Translations under genes and position numbers: made by a program
From: a virus
Length of the DNA: 27,714 nt
Reading direction: 5' to 3' (one strand)
IMG/VR virus record: IMGVR_UViG_3300006871_000123
Coordinates: 1 to 27,714 of that record
In this document: piece after piece, positions 15,071-22,696 of the stretch
How the letters are laid out: each line of letters opens with the position of its first letter
How positions within the stretch are numbered: position 1 is the stretch's first letter
Notes under the pieces: generated by a model
Told to the model about the DNA's origin: nothing
Database searches by the model: none
Seen by the model: only the letters and a program-made list of their open reading frames with translations

Positions 15071-16516
15071 ATGTCAATCGCCCTCCATCCCGTTCCAACC
15101 TTCTACGACAGCGTCGGCATGATCCTCTCCGCTGCGGATCTGCGCGCCATCCGCCGCAACGCCGCGATCGTGGATGGGCTGAGCTATCGGCAGATGCCGT
15201 GCTTTGACAGTTCGGCCGGCCTGGACACCTACACCGTCGGCTACTATCCGAGCTCACCGCCGTTTCGTATCTGGAACGGCTATTTCCGCTTCCGATCGGG
15301 CATGACCACGCTCACGATCGAGGGCTCAGCCACGCCGGCCGGGAGCGAGACGATTAAGGTGTTCCTGAACGGCTCAGGCACGGCCGCGGCGACCATCACG
15401 CCGACAAGCTCGTTCACACAGAACATCACCATCAGCGGCCTGGGCTACACCGATGGGCAGATCGTGCAAGTCGAGTTGCAGGTCCAGGGCAGCGCCTCGA
15501 CCGCCACCGCGCGCTACGTGATCTACGATATCTACGCCAGCCCGATCTCGTTCGCCACCGCATGGCCAGGCGTGCCGACGTTCTCAGGCACCTACAGCGC
15601 GCTGAAGCTCAATCAGCTCTCTAACGCGGCGCAGTGGCTCTTCGATCGCATGGCGGCGACGCCGATCGTCCCCAACCTCATGATGCGCTATGCGCTCGGC
15701 AGTTTCGGGACGCTGCCGAACCTGCGCCCGCTCTGGTACGGGAGCGTGGGGCGCTACTTCTCGAATGACATCTTTCGCCTGTTCGGTGTCTACACGAACG
15801 TGACGGATGTGGCGCAGAAGCTCTATGTCTACATCAACGGCTCTCTCGCCTCAACCCTCGGCCCGTTCGGACCGGGCACGGCCACGATCTCCATTCCTGT
15901 CGCGCTGACTCACACACTCGGCACGCGCGTCGAGGCATCGGTCTGGGAGGAGACGATCACCCCTGGCGCAGTCCAGGCCGCCTGGAAGCAGAGCCGCTTT
16001 AGCCTCACCTACCGCTACTCGCAGGCCGATGGCTCTGGCTACCCCTACGCCACCATGCCCGCCGACTTTTCGCCGGCCGTGAATATCAGCGCGGCGACGC
16101 TCGACAGCCGCCTGAATGCGCTGGCCACCGTGCTGAACAATACGAAGACGCGGATCGATAACACGCCGAACATCTGGAATCGGGCGCGGGCGGTGCGTAG
16201 ATGGTTCGGCAAGAACGGCGAGGATACGCAGGGGGACTTTGACGCGCGGGCGCGGCCATTCTTCGCACGCCAGGGCTACCGCCTGGTGGTAAAGGGCAAG
16301 GGCGTGTCGATCGGCTTTGGGCCGATTACGGTGCCCTCTGACCCCCAGAAAGGCCCACAGTACGACGCGCACACCTACGGGAAGACCGAGAGCGTCATCG
16401 ACGGGGATAAGGTGGACACCAAGACCGTGTATCTCGACAGCATCGACGGCCTGGTGCCGGGCACGACCTACCAGCTGGTGGGGGATGTGCAGTACGCCGA
16501 GGAATTACTTTCGTAA
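15071..16516 (+). CDS. Large beta-rich tail-tip protein of unknown function
   Basis: A 481-residue protein with ATG at 15071; a possible upstream ATG at 15026 lies inside the repeat and is rejected. There is no clear ribosome-binding site. The first 30 residues are helical (ADLRAIRRNAAIVDGL); then come beta-sandwich-like segments with FRFRSGMTTLTIEGSATPAG and LYVYINGSLASTLGPFG. A helical stretch at about 350-400 contains LDSRLNALATVLNNTKTRI, a basic RAVRRWFGKNGEDTQGD, and a terminal VSIGFGPITVPSDPQKG. It lies between the hub and fibre genes, so a tail-tip or receptor-contact role is likely. No enzymatic motif was recognised. Stop and next ATG overlap by 1 nt (TAATG). Confidence 0.6.
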   Translation: MSIALHPVPTFYDSVGMILSAADLRAIRRNAAIVDGLSYRQMPCFDSSAGLDTYTVGYYPSSPPFRIWNGYFRFRSGMTTLTIEGSATPAGSETIKVFLNGSGTAAATITPTSSFTQNITISGLGYTDGQIVQVELQVQGSASTATARYVIYDIYASPISFATAWPGVPTFSGTYSALKLNQLSNAAQWLFDRMAATPIVPNLMMRYALGSFGTLPNLRPLWYGSVGRYFSNDIFRLFGVYTNVTDVAQKLYVYINGSLASTLGPFGPGTATISIPVALTHTLGTRVEASVWEETITPGAVQAAWKQSRFSLTYRYSQADGSGYPYATMPADFSPAVNISAATLDSRLNALATVLNNTKTRIDNTPNIWNRARAVRRWFGKNGEDTQGDFDARARPFFARQGYRLVVKGKGVSIGFGPITVPSDPQKGPQYDAHTYGKTESVIDGDKVDTKTVYLDSIDGLVPGTTYQLVGDVQYAEELLS

Positions 16517-17916
16517 TGCGTAAGAGCAAGCCAGTCACCCGCCTCGACATCAAGGCGCCCATCAGCGTCGGGTCGAGCACCATCGACACCGCTGACAGCC
16601 CCGCGCCGCCGGCGTACTCTTCGGTGCCGCCGCCCGATACGATCGTGCTCAGCACCTCGATCGTCTACAGCTCGGGCACGCCACTCGCACGCATCAGCGC
16701 GTCGTGGAACGCGCCCCCCGCCGCCGATCCGGCCATCACAAGCTACTACGTGCAATTCAGCACGTCCAGTAGCTTCGTAGACAGCCAGACGTCGACCTAC
16801 CCCGCACCAACCAACAGCCTGGCGATCGACGTCTTCAAGCCGCTGACGACCTACTACGTGCGCGTGGCCACCCGCGTGAACGGCGTACTCTCGGATTGGT
16901 CCCAGAGCGCCAACATCGTCACCGCGGCGGATCTCTCGGCGCCAGGGCTGCCCACGAGTGTGACGGCCGCATTCGTCAACGCAGGCGACCTGCTGATCAC
17001 CTGGACCAATCCGACCGACGCCAATTTCCGGGATGTCGAGATCAAGATCTATGAGTCGTCATCCAAGGTCACGCTCTACTGGACCAGCTACAGCGCAACC
17101 GAGCGATTCGTCTTTACGGCCGCGCTGAACGGCCAGGCGACGAGCTATGTCTATGATCCGTCGCTCTATGTCGAACTGCGCTCGCGCTCTTGGGGCGGCA
17201 TTTTCAGCGGCGTGGTGAGCGCGTCCGCAACCAAGGCCGTGCCTGCCACGCCGACGAGCATCAGCCACTCGTGGAGCGGGGACACGGGTACGGCCGGAGC
17301 GGACTGGACGATCTCTTGGGCCGCGGCTGCCGATGCGGCTGTCTACCGCCTGAGTATCAACGGCCTCACCGCGCGGATCATCGGCGGCACGCGCTACACC
17401 TACACGCTGAGTACCAATATCAGCGACAACACCAGCGCCGATCCGACGCTCTCCTATAGCCTCGTCGCCGTGGACGCGCTCGGCCAGGCCTCGACAGCCG
17501 CGACAGGCACGGCCACCAACGCCGCCCCCCCGACGCCAACGGTGACGCTCACGGCCGGCTTCTCGTTGCTCGTGGCGGTCATCGGCGGCACCAAGGCGGC
17601 CGATTTCGACGGGTACGAGTATGTGTTCAAGCTCGGCGGCGTCGCGCAGCGGACGCTCGTCTCGGCGGCCAGCGAGCAACAGTACGAGGTCACGAGCGAC
17701 GGATCGGGAAGCTGGACAGTCGAGGTTCGCCAGCGCGATGCCTTCGGCCAGTATTCGAGTGTCGTGGCGAGTAGCGCGGTCGTGGTGGACGCGCTCACGA
17801 TCGGCTACCTCCGAGCGCTCGCGAAGTACACCGACGACCTGGGGACAGCCTCAGCCACGCTGGACGCGCTCAAAGACGGGAATCTGGCAAGCGGGGGAGT
17901 GACCTACTCGGCGTAG
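16516..17916 (+). CDS. Tail-tip protein with fibronectin-type-III-like repeats
   Basis: This 466-residue protein begins at ATG 16516, overlapping the previous stop (TAATG). After a Pro/Ser/Thr-rich leader come at least three FN3-like modules: residues about 58-135 (ISASWNAPPAADPAITSYYV ending in LTTYYVRVATRVNG), about 145-240 (LLITWTNPTDANFRDVEIKI), and about 250-345 (WTISWAAAADAAVYRLSI). A fourth module, about 350-430, has EVRQRDAFGQYSS. FN3 arrays are usual in lambda gpJ-type tips and fibres that contact the cell. The C-terminal helix-like end (LRALAKYTDDLGTASATLDA) stops abruptly, and another fibre gene resumes after a reversed cassette, so this may be one half of a once-continuous tip protein. 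Confidence 0.7.
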   Translation: MRKSKPVTRLDIKAPISVGSSTIDTADSPAPPAYSSVPPPDTIVLSTSIVYSSGTPLARISASWNAPPAADPAITSYYVQFSTSSSFVDSQTSTYPAPTNSLAIDVFKPLTTYYVRVATRVNGVLSDWSQSANIVTAADLSAPGLPTSVTAAFVNAGDLLITWTNPTDANFRDVEIKIYESSSKVTLYWTSYSATERFVFTAALNGQATSYVYDPSLYVELRSRSWGGIFSGVVSASATKAVPATPTSISHSWSGDTGTAGADWTISWAAAADAAVYRLSINGLTARIIGGTRYTYTLSTNISDNTSADPTLSYSLVAVDALGQASTAATGTATNAAPPTPTVTLTAGFSLLVAVIGGTKAADFDGYEYVFKLGGVAQRTLVSAASEQQYEVTSDGSGSWTVEVRQRDAFGQYSSVVASSAVVVDALTIGYLRALAKYTDDLGTASATLDALKDGNLASGGVTYSA

Positions 17917-18325
17917 TGTGCGCAAGGCGCGAGGGCCAGTAGCGATGCCGGGGGAGGGGGCGTGGTAGGCAAATCAAATCTCTATCACCCGCCCCGATAC
18001 GATGCGCGCGAAGTTCTTGGATCGTATAGGGCTCGCCATTCGCGCTTTGATGCCACAGTGTGAGCGAGGAAGCCAGGAGGCGCTCTGGAAAGTCAATGCG
18101 CCGTGTATAAGAAGACAAGGCAAAGGCGAGAATAACACACTGGTGGGTATATTCGGTGAATTGCCCGTCAACAGTCGGGCCTCCGAACACGCGAACATCA
18201 TCGTCTGGGGCATTGTTGACCTTGATGAATCCCTCCGCTGTGCCGGTCACCGACAGCGTGAGTCCGCACAGAAAGACGGTACGATCGATGCCAAGCGAAA
18301 AATCAATCTCTGTCCAGTGCCTCAT
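17870..18325 (-). CDS. Hypothetical protein, second gene of reversed cassette
   Basis: The ATG at 18325 overlaps the stop of the upstream cassette gene (ATGA), so the two are coupled. The 151-residue frame reads naturally for the first 105 residues (WTEIDFSLGIDRTVFLCGL, then FGGPTVDGQFTEYTHQCVIL, and LWHQSANGEPYTIQELRA), suggestive of a small beta-rich fold. After that it becomes Arg/Pro/Leu-rich and runs 47 bases into the 3' end of the opposite tail gene. A second frame ends cleanly at 17974 with ARIVSGRVIEI; a one-base change in the CGCGCGC at about 18000-18010 would join them. No family is recognised. It may be a moron gene, expressed against the tail operon. Confidence 0.6.
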   Translation of the reverse strand: MRHWTEIDFSLGIDRTVFLCGLTLSVTGTAEGFIKVNNAPDDDVRVFGGPTVDGQFTEYTHQCVILAFALSSYTRRIDFPERLLASSLTLWHQSANGEPYTIQELRAHRIGAGDRDLICLPRPLPRHRYWPSRLAHTTPSRSLPRLPDSRL

Positions 18326-18612
18326 GGTAGCGTTGCTCCCTTCTCTCGGTCGTCAGCGTAGGACTGAAACAGATCGCCGAGTTGCATAACCGCAGCAACG
18401 AGGAGATCGAGCGCCTGCTGCGCATCCTCTGAGCGCATGAGCAGATCGCATGCCTCCATGTGCCGCTCAAAAAACTCGTGGCATTCGGGGGTGCGGCCTA
18501 GTGCGGGGCAATCTCTGAGCAGGATGTTGGCGGTCTCGATAAGCGCCGCATACATTCGGAGTTGGCTGCCACGACGCAGCCACCGCGCCGCTATCGTCTC
18601 TTCGTCGTCCAT
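18322..18612 (-). CDS. Small helical hypothetical protein, first gene of reversed cassette
   Basis: A 96-residue protein from ATG 18612 to TGA at 18322-18324. It is predicted to be all-helical (IAARWLRRGSQLRMYAALIE; HEFFERHMEACDLLMRSE; ALDLLVAAVMQLGDLFQSYA), acidic overall, with three Cys/His-containing turns but no zinc-motif spacing. No ribosome-binding site is seen; a promoter-like sequence lies so close upstream that the message may begin at the ATG. It lies on the opposite strand to the tail operon with lower local GC by eye than its neighbours. No family is recognised; helical proteins of this size in such cassettes are often lysogen-expressed, but that is inference. Confidence 0.65.
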   Translation of the reverse strand: MDDEETIAARWLRRGSQLRMYAALIETANILLRDCPALGRTPECHEFFERHMEACDLLMRSEDAQQALDLLVAAVMQLGDLFQSYADDREKGATLP

Positions 18613-18618
18613 AGACTC

Positions 18619-18645
18619 ATTCTAGCACACTGAGCTATCTGTGAA
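18619..18645 (-). promoter_or_regulatory. Predicted sigma-70-type promoter of reversed cassette
   Basis: On the minus strand the sequence reads TTCACA (18645-18640), 15 nt, then TAGAAT (18624-18619). Both hexamers match the consensus at five or so positions, though the spacer is short. Only 6 nt separate the -10 from the ATG at 18612, so transcription would start at or next to the start codon, giving a leaderless message. Confidence 0.4.
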
Positions 18646-20566
18646 ATTCTCAGATCTCCGCGACAACTTCGACGACAACACCCAAGCTGCGGCCTGGTCA
18701 GACTCCTATGCGCTCGGCAGCGCGACGAAGGCCGAGACAGGCGGGCAGGCCGTCTTTACGCTGCCATCCTCCACCGCCGGCACGCACGAGGCCGCCTATC
18801 TCAGCGGCGCAGCCTACGACCTCACGGGCGAGGCGGCGAGCGTGAATGTGCCGACGATGGTCGCGACGGGCGTGGCCGCCTACGCCTTCTTCCGCCTGCG
18901 GATCGACACGTCGAACTGGCTGGACTTCTTTCAGCAATCAGGCACGCTCTACTTCCGCAAGGTCGTCGCCGGCGTGACGACCAACCTGGCGAGCGTCAGC
19001 TATTCCAGCAGCACCCACCGCTGGTGGCGGATTCGCGAGGCATCGGGCACGATCTTCTTCGACACATCCACCAACGCCAGTGGCGGTGCCTCCTGGACCA
19101 ACCGCGCGAGCGTCGCCAATCCGTTCGACATCACCGCGCTCTTTGTCACCTTCGGCGCGGGCTGCGGGAATGTGGCCTCGCCCGGCTCGGCGAAATTCGA
19201 CGACTACAACGCCATCAATGGGTTGACCACCGCCTGGCACTGGACCAAGCAGCAGCGCCCGCTGATCGACCGCTACCGCACGCTGACGGCCGCCACGACG
19301 GGCGGGCAGTTCTATGTCGGGACCTCGACCGACGACAGCACCTACACCTGGTGGTCAGGCCCGCTTGCGGACGACGGTCGCACGCTGACGAGCCAATCAA
19401 GCGAGGTCGCGGCGCAGGCAATGGCGATCAACTTCGGTGCCGCCCAGCGCTTCGATCTGCCTTCGCAAACCGAAGCGCGCTTCGTCAAGGTCGGCCACCG
19501 CTCGATCGTGGCCGCGACGAGCTACCGCGTCGACGAGCTGTATGCCAGGCGGCTTATTCAGTCGGACGATATCGAAGCCGAGACGATTAAGGCGATCAAC
19601 ATCGCGGCGGGGACGATCACCGCCGACCGAATTACCGCAGCGTTCACAATCACCGGCAAGAAGATCCAGACGGCCGAGAGTGGCGCGCGGGTCGTGCTTT
19701 CGGGCGACACCTACGGTGGCCTCATCGGCTACAGCGCGAGCGACACCTATGATCCGTCTGCGGGGACGGGGACCTATCAGATCCTCTGGAAGCAGACAGA
19801 CGGAAAATTCTACTTCGGCGCCGGCGGGGGCATGCTCGACGCCACGGGCGTCAATTTAGATGCGACCTCGACCACGGCGCAATACATCCGCTGGGGCCGG
19901 ACTCTGGGGGCCTCGGATGCCGCGGCGGTCGGCGGAGCGTCGAGCGGCGGGCTGAACGAGCTTTTTCTCTCGGCGCGCACCTCGGGTGGGAACACCAGCC
20001 GCGTGTACATGGAGGTCGCCGACGGGACCTACCAGGCGTATCTCGACGAAGCGACTGCGACGTTCCGCGTCCAGGCCGACACCTCGGCATTCACCGGCAT
20101 CATCAGCGGAAGCGATCAGATCCGGTCGGCTGTGAGCGACGCAGGCACGACGACCGCAGTCGCGACCTTTGTTTCGCGCCACCGCACAAGCGGCACGGCA
20201 GCGGCCGGGCTCGGCTCGAAGCTGACCTTCCAGGCCGACAGCACGACCACACAGGACCGCGACCAGGCGCTCGTCCAGGCCGTTTGGGCGACGGCGACCG
20301 ACGCCAGCCGCAAGGCCCGGCTGCTGCTCTATGTCAGCGACACAGCGCTCAGGGAGGGGATGCGCATCGAGGCGAGTGGCTCGGCGCCGCTACTCGGCTT
20401 TTTCGGCGCGGCAGCGGTCGCACAGCAATCGATCGGCGCGGCAGCACCCGCAGGCGGAACGGGCACCGCGGCGGGGGGATGGGATACAGCCGCGCACCGG
20501 GACGCGGCAATCACGCTGTTGAACAACATCAGGACAGCTCTCCTCAACCTCGGATTGTCTGTCTAG
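18641..20566 (+). CDS. Tail fibre / tail-tip C-terminal-type protein
   Basis: A 641-residue protein from GTG 18641; no ribosome-binding site precedes it and an in-frame TAG lies at 18623-18625. The N-terminal part (1-195) looks like a lectin-like beta-sandwich (DNFDDNTQAAAWSDSYALG; WLDFFQQSGTLYFRKVVAG; KFDDYNAINGL). Residues about 300-370 read IKAINIAAGTITADRITAAF then GKKIQTAESGARVVLSGD, a pattern that precedes the C-terminal domain of many gpJ-like and fibre proteins. The remainder is beta-rich fibre-like sequence, ending in AAHRDAAITLLNNIRTALLN, a helical tip. It likely mediates host recognition. The missing translation signal and the cassette just upstream suggest either an alternative start mechanism or disruption. 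Confidence 0.65.
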   Translation: MKFSDLRDNFDDNTQAAAWSDSYALGSATKAETGGQAVFTLPSSTAGTHEAAYLSGAAYDLTGEAASVNVPTMVATGVAAYAFFRLRIDTSNWLDFFQQSGTLYFRKVVAGVTTNLASVSYSSSTHRWWRIREASGTIFFDTSTNASGGASWTNRASVANPFDITALFVTFGAGCGNVASPGSAKFDDYNAINGLTTAWHWTKQQRPLIDRYRTLTAATTGGQFYVGTSTDDSTYTWWSGPLADDGRTLTSQSSEVAAQAMAINFGAAQRFDLPSQTEARFVKVGHRSIVAATSYRVDELYARRLIQSDDIEAETIKAINIAAGTITADRITAAFTITGKKIQTAESGARVVLSGDTYGGLIGYSASDTYDPSAGTGTYQILWKQTDGKFYFGAGGGMLDATGVNLDATSTTAQYIRWGRTLGASDAAAVGGASSGGLNELFLSARTSGGNTSRVYMEVADGTYQAYLDEATATFRVQADTSAFTGIISGSDQIRSAVSDAGTTTAVATFVSRHRTSGTAAAGLGSKLTFQADSTTTQDRDQALVQAVWATATDASRKARLLLYVSDTALREGMRIEASGSAPLLGFFGAAAVAQQSIGAAAPAGGTGTAAGGWDTAAHRDAAITLLNNIRTALLNLGLSV

Positions 20567-20577
20567 GAGAAACGCCA

Positions 20578-20778
20578 GTGATCGAGCAGATACAAAAAGA
20601 ACTCGTCGCGCTCGAGCTCGAGCGCGACGAGTTCATCAAAGAAGTCAACCAAGAGATCGTCTTTCGGAATGGCCAAATCAGCGGCCTACGGCAACTCATG
20701 CAGAAGCTGCTGGCGCCAACAGAAAACGCCGGGCCGTCCAACTCCGAGGCTGAGGAACCCAGCGCGACACCGACCTAG
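20578..20778 (+). CDS. Small coiled-coil protein at end of tail operon
   Basis: The GTG at 20578 follows AGGAGAAACGCCA at 20565-20577, which fixes the start; the larger open frame extending to 20284 is a shadow of the fibre gene. The product is 66 residues: a charged helix (IEQIQKELVALELERDEFIK, then EIVFRNGQISGLRQLMQKLL) followed by a disordered Ser/Pro/Thr tail. Very short helical proteins follow fibre genes in several phages and may aid fibre assembly or be unrelated accessory proteins. Its stop overlaps the stop of the convergent minus-strand gene within CTAG at 20775-20778. Confidence 0.65.
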   Translation: MIEQIQKELVALELERDEFIKEVNQEIVFRNGQISGLRQLMQKLLAPTENAGPSNSEAEEPSATPT

Positions 20779-21251
20779 GTGCGGACGAGTAGCGGCAACC
20801 ACACACAGAACTCGCCCTGCGTGGCAATCGCCAGATCCGCCGCCTCACCATCCGGGTAGGCCTCGGCGAGCGCCGCATGGACCGTGCTGACAAGCGGCAG
20901 GCCCGCACTCGCGCAGCTGCTCCGCGCACTCAAGCGAACGACCATCGGGGCGCTCGCCGAGGCGACCGAAAGGCAGGCCACCACGTTGTCGCTATCTCGC
21001 CAATCGCAATTTCCGGGGGATGTCTCGGCACTGATGATCGTGAGTCGCGGATCGATAGCGATCCGTACTACGACATCGCCAGCAGCGGGATCGGTGCGGC
21101 GCGCGGTGATCGTGTAGTCGATCACCTCCCCTTGCCCGACTCGTGGTGCGCTCGCGGTGACCGAGAGGCTGATCGGGGCAGGCTGAGCACGCACCGCGCT
21201 GCCTAGTAGCAGCAGGGCGACGACGAAAACCAGGATTGTTCGCTGCTTCAT
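20775..21251 (-). CDS. Secreted DUF11-like single-domain protein
   Basis: The start is set at ATG 21251, with GGAGGA about 8 nt upstream; an in-frame ATG at 21266 overlaps that ribosome-binding site. The 158-residue protein opens with a signal peptide (KQRT, then ILVFVVALLLLGSAVRA, cleavage likely near AQP). The rest is a single beta-sandwich domain with VTASAPRVGQGEVIDYTITA and VVVRIAIDPRLTIISA, features of DUF11/conserved-repeat domains, which are common in Chloroflexota surface proteins. Four Cys residues after the signal could form disulfides. It is not obviously a virion protein; a secreted lysogenic-conversion product is possible. It converges on the tail operon and diverges from the gene at 21320. 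Confidence 0.65.
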   Translation of the reverse strand: MKQRTILVFVVALLLLGSAVRAQPAPISLSVTASAPRVGQGEVIDYTITARRTDPAAGDVVVRIAIDPRLTIISAETSPGNCDWRDSDNVVACLSVASASAPMVVRLSARSSCASAGLPLVSTVHAALAEAYPDGEAADLAIATQGEFCVWLPLLVRT

Positions 21252-21319
21252 TGGATGTTCCTCCACTCTTATGAGAGACCATCCTCTCGTGTTTGTTCAC
21301 TTCAGTAAAGGAGCCCATC

Positions 21320-21670
21320 ATGATCAGCCCCGCCAAAGTCCCCCACCCCTCGACGGGCACCTACGTCGTGCTCAATTTCACCCAGGCCGTCCCCTACCGC
21401 GCCTCCGACGGCTGGCTCTATTTCGCCTTGTTCGGCAAGCGCAAGCTCGGCAGTATGTGGGAACAGGGCGCGATGGTCTGGCGCTGGCGCCTCGGCGTGG
21501 TCGAGGATGTCTCGCCGCTGCTGCACGGCGCGCTGCCGAGCGCTCGGGGAAACGCCTACCCGGACACGCACCCGCAGATCAACTGCATGTGCATGATGGC
21601 AAACCAAGGGAATAATGACACTGACGGGTGCGATGTCTACTGGCTGCCGATGCCGAATTGCCGGGTGTAG
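21320..21670 (+). CDS. Hypothetical protein
   Basis: The ATG at 21320 follows AAAGGAGCCCATC at 21307-21319; the frame is open back to 21293 but that start lacks a signal. The product has 116 residues, with an aromatic-rich middle (YRASDGWLYFALFGKRKLG; MVWRWRLGVV) and a Cys-rich C-terminal end (NCMCMMANQGNNDTDGC, then PMPNCRV). No signal peptide, membrane helix or family motif is recognised. It stands alone on the plus strand between a divergent secreted-protein gene and a strong terminator-like hairpin. Its 18-nt leader including ATGAT is identical to that of the actin-like ATPase gene. Confidence 0.6.
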   Translation: MISPAKVPHPSTGTYVVLNFTQAVPYRASDGWLYFALFGKRKLGSMWEQGAMVWRWRLGVVEDVSPLLHGALPSARGNAYPDTHPQINCMCMMANQGNNDTDGCDVYWLPMPNCRV

Positions 21671-21738
21671 GGAGCGGCGGCGAGCGCATCGTGTGTCAGC
21701 ATTGATTCTCCCCAGGTAGCAAGGTGACAGGGTGACAC

Positions 21739-21775
21739 AGCGCGGCCCCGGTCCTCTGAGGACCGGGGCCGCGCT
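21739..21775. terminator. Perfect 17-bp GC-rich hairpin between convergent genes
   Basis: The arms 21739-21755 (AGCGCGGCCCCGGTCCT) and 21759-21775 are exact complements with a 3-nt loop CTG. It lies between the 3' ends of the plus gene at 21320 and the minus gene at 21780, so it probably ends transcripts from both sides. There is no T run on either strand, so termination would not be classical, and a structural or processing role is possible. Confidence 0.65.
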
Positions 21776-21779
21776 GATT

Positions 21780-22268
21780 CTAGGCTTCCACCGCAATCGG
21801 CGCCGGCGCGAGCTCGATCGTGTGCTCGTCCAGCCACTCGGAGAGCCAGCCGTCGAGCAGCCGCGCAGCCTCGCTCGTCTCGGGCATCATCCCATACCAG
21901 ACGCACGAGACAACCCACGACTCGATCGGCGGTATCACGCTAGGTCGCACATCGCGGTAGCTCAGGCCGCGCTCACGTGCGATGATGCCGAATAGGCAGT
22001 GCATGCTGGTCCGGCCGTCGAAATCGCCGCGTTGCACGGCGTCTCGCACGGCGGTGACCTCATGCGGCGCGCAGTCGGCAAGGACGGCCTGCAGGCTCTC
22101 GTGCGCAGCAGCGGTGCTCGGGACGAGGCGGCCCCGCATGGCGGCGAGCCGCTGAAAAGACGGGTGTTCCGCCACCGCTGGACAGGCCGCGAACGCTCGG
22201 ATGATGGCATCCTCCAGGCGATCGAGCGCGGCAGAGTCGAGACGAACCCGGAGCGTGATTGTGGACAT
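21780..22268 (-). CDS. Hypothetical protein, last gene of minus-strand operon
   Basis: ATG 22268 has AAAGGAG 6-7 nt upstream on the minus strand, so the longer frame to 22334 is rejected. The 162-residue product is mostly helical with an initial strand STITLRVRLDSAALDRLEDA. A region with MHCLFGIIARERGLSYRDVR and another with SEAARLLDGWLSEWLDEHTI are the best-defined helices; Trp and Cys are clustered around 127-133 (ESWVVSCVWYG). No recognised family. It is separated by 62 nt from the ribbon-helix-helix gene and followed by the hairpin at 21739-21775, so it is the probable operon end. Confidence 0.6.
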   Translation of the reverse strand: MSTITLRVRLDSAALDRLEDAIIRAFAACPAVAEHPSFQRLAAMRGRLVPSTAAAHESLQAVLADCAPHEVTAVRDAVQRGDFDGRTSMHCLFGIIARERGLSYRDVRPSVIPPIESWVVSCVWYGMMPETSEAARLLDGWLSEWLDEHTIELAPAPIAVEA

Positions 22269-22330
22269 GGGATCTCCTTTCTGATAGGACTCGAATAATA
22301 CGAATGCGCAGCAAATCGGGGAGGGTGCGA

Positions 22331-22696
22331 TCATACCTCGATCCCGACGCTCAGAAGCGGATCATCGCCCTCCACCGCTTCCTGGAAGTAGGTGCTAGTA
22401 GAGGGCTGTTGAACGTGTGTTGAACGTTCGTTGAACAACACTCCAAACAGCGCCGCTCGCAGACGTGCATCTGTGATTTTTCCCAGCACCGCACTGACCT
22501 CGTCTGCAAACGGCGATACGTCTGTCCCGGCGGCATGAAGCCCCAGGACAAGTAACGCGCGGGCGACAGACGAGGTGTCCCCTGCGCGATCACATCGATC
22601 GCGCAGGGCTTTGCTCAGCCGAAAACCAAGCCTATCATCGCGGCCCACGGACCCGGCTCCTTCTACCAAAGGGCGATCCGCCCGGACGATAGTCAT
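22331..22696 (-). CDS. Ribbon-helix-helix DNA-binding protein, ParR/StbB-like adaptor candidate
   Basis: ATG 22696 is chosen; the frame continues to 23056 but that part shadows the HNH gene. The 121-residue protein has a likely ribbon-helix-helix fold at 21-57: strand DRLGFRLS, helix KALRDRCDRAG, and helix SSVARALLVLGLHAAG. The rest (60-121) is helical then acidic, with VSAVLGKITDARLRAALFGV. In ParM/StbA-type segregation operons the gene after the actin-like ATPase commonly encodes an RHH adaptor that binds centromere repeats, and here the ATPase gene lies just upstream with only the HNH gene between. The start overlaps the 3' end of the HNH gene by 62 nt without a clear ribosome-binding site, implying coupling. 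Partition role is inferred. Confidence 0.6.
   Translation of the reverse strand: MTIVRADRPLVEGAGSVGRDDRLGFRLSKALRDRCDRAGDTSSVARALLVLGLHAAGTDVSPFADEVSAVLGKITDARLRAALFGVLFNERSTHVQQPSTSTYFQEAVEGDDPLLSVGIEV

Noticed and set aside
21252-21319. Operator-like GAGAGACCATCCTCTC in the divergent gap
   Set aside because: The 5-bp arms are too short to support an operator call and no clear promoter hexamers flank it.
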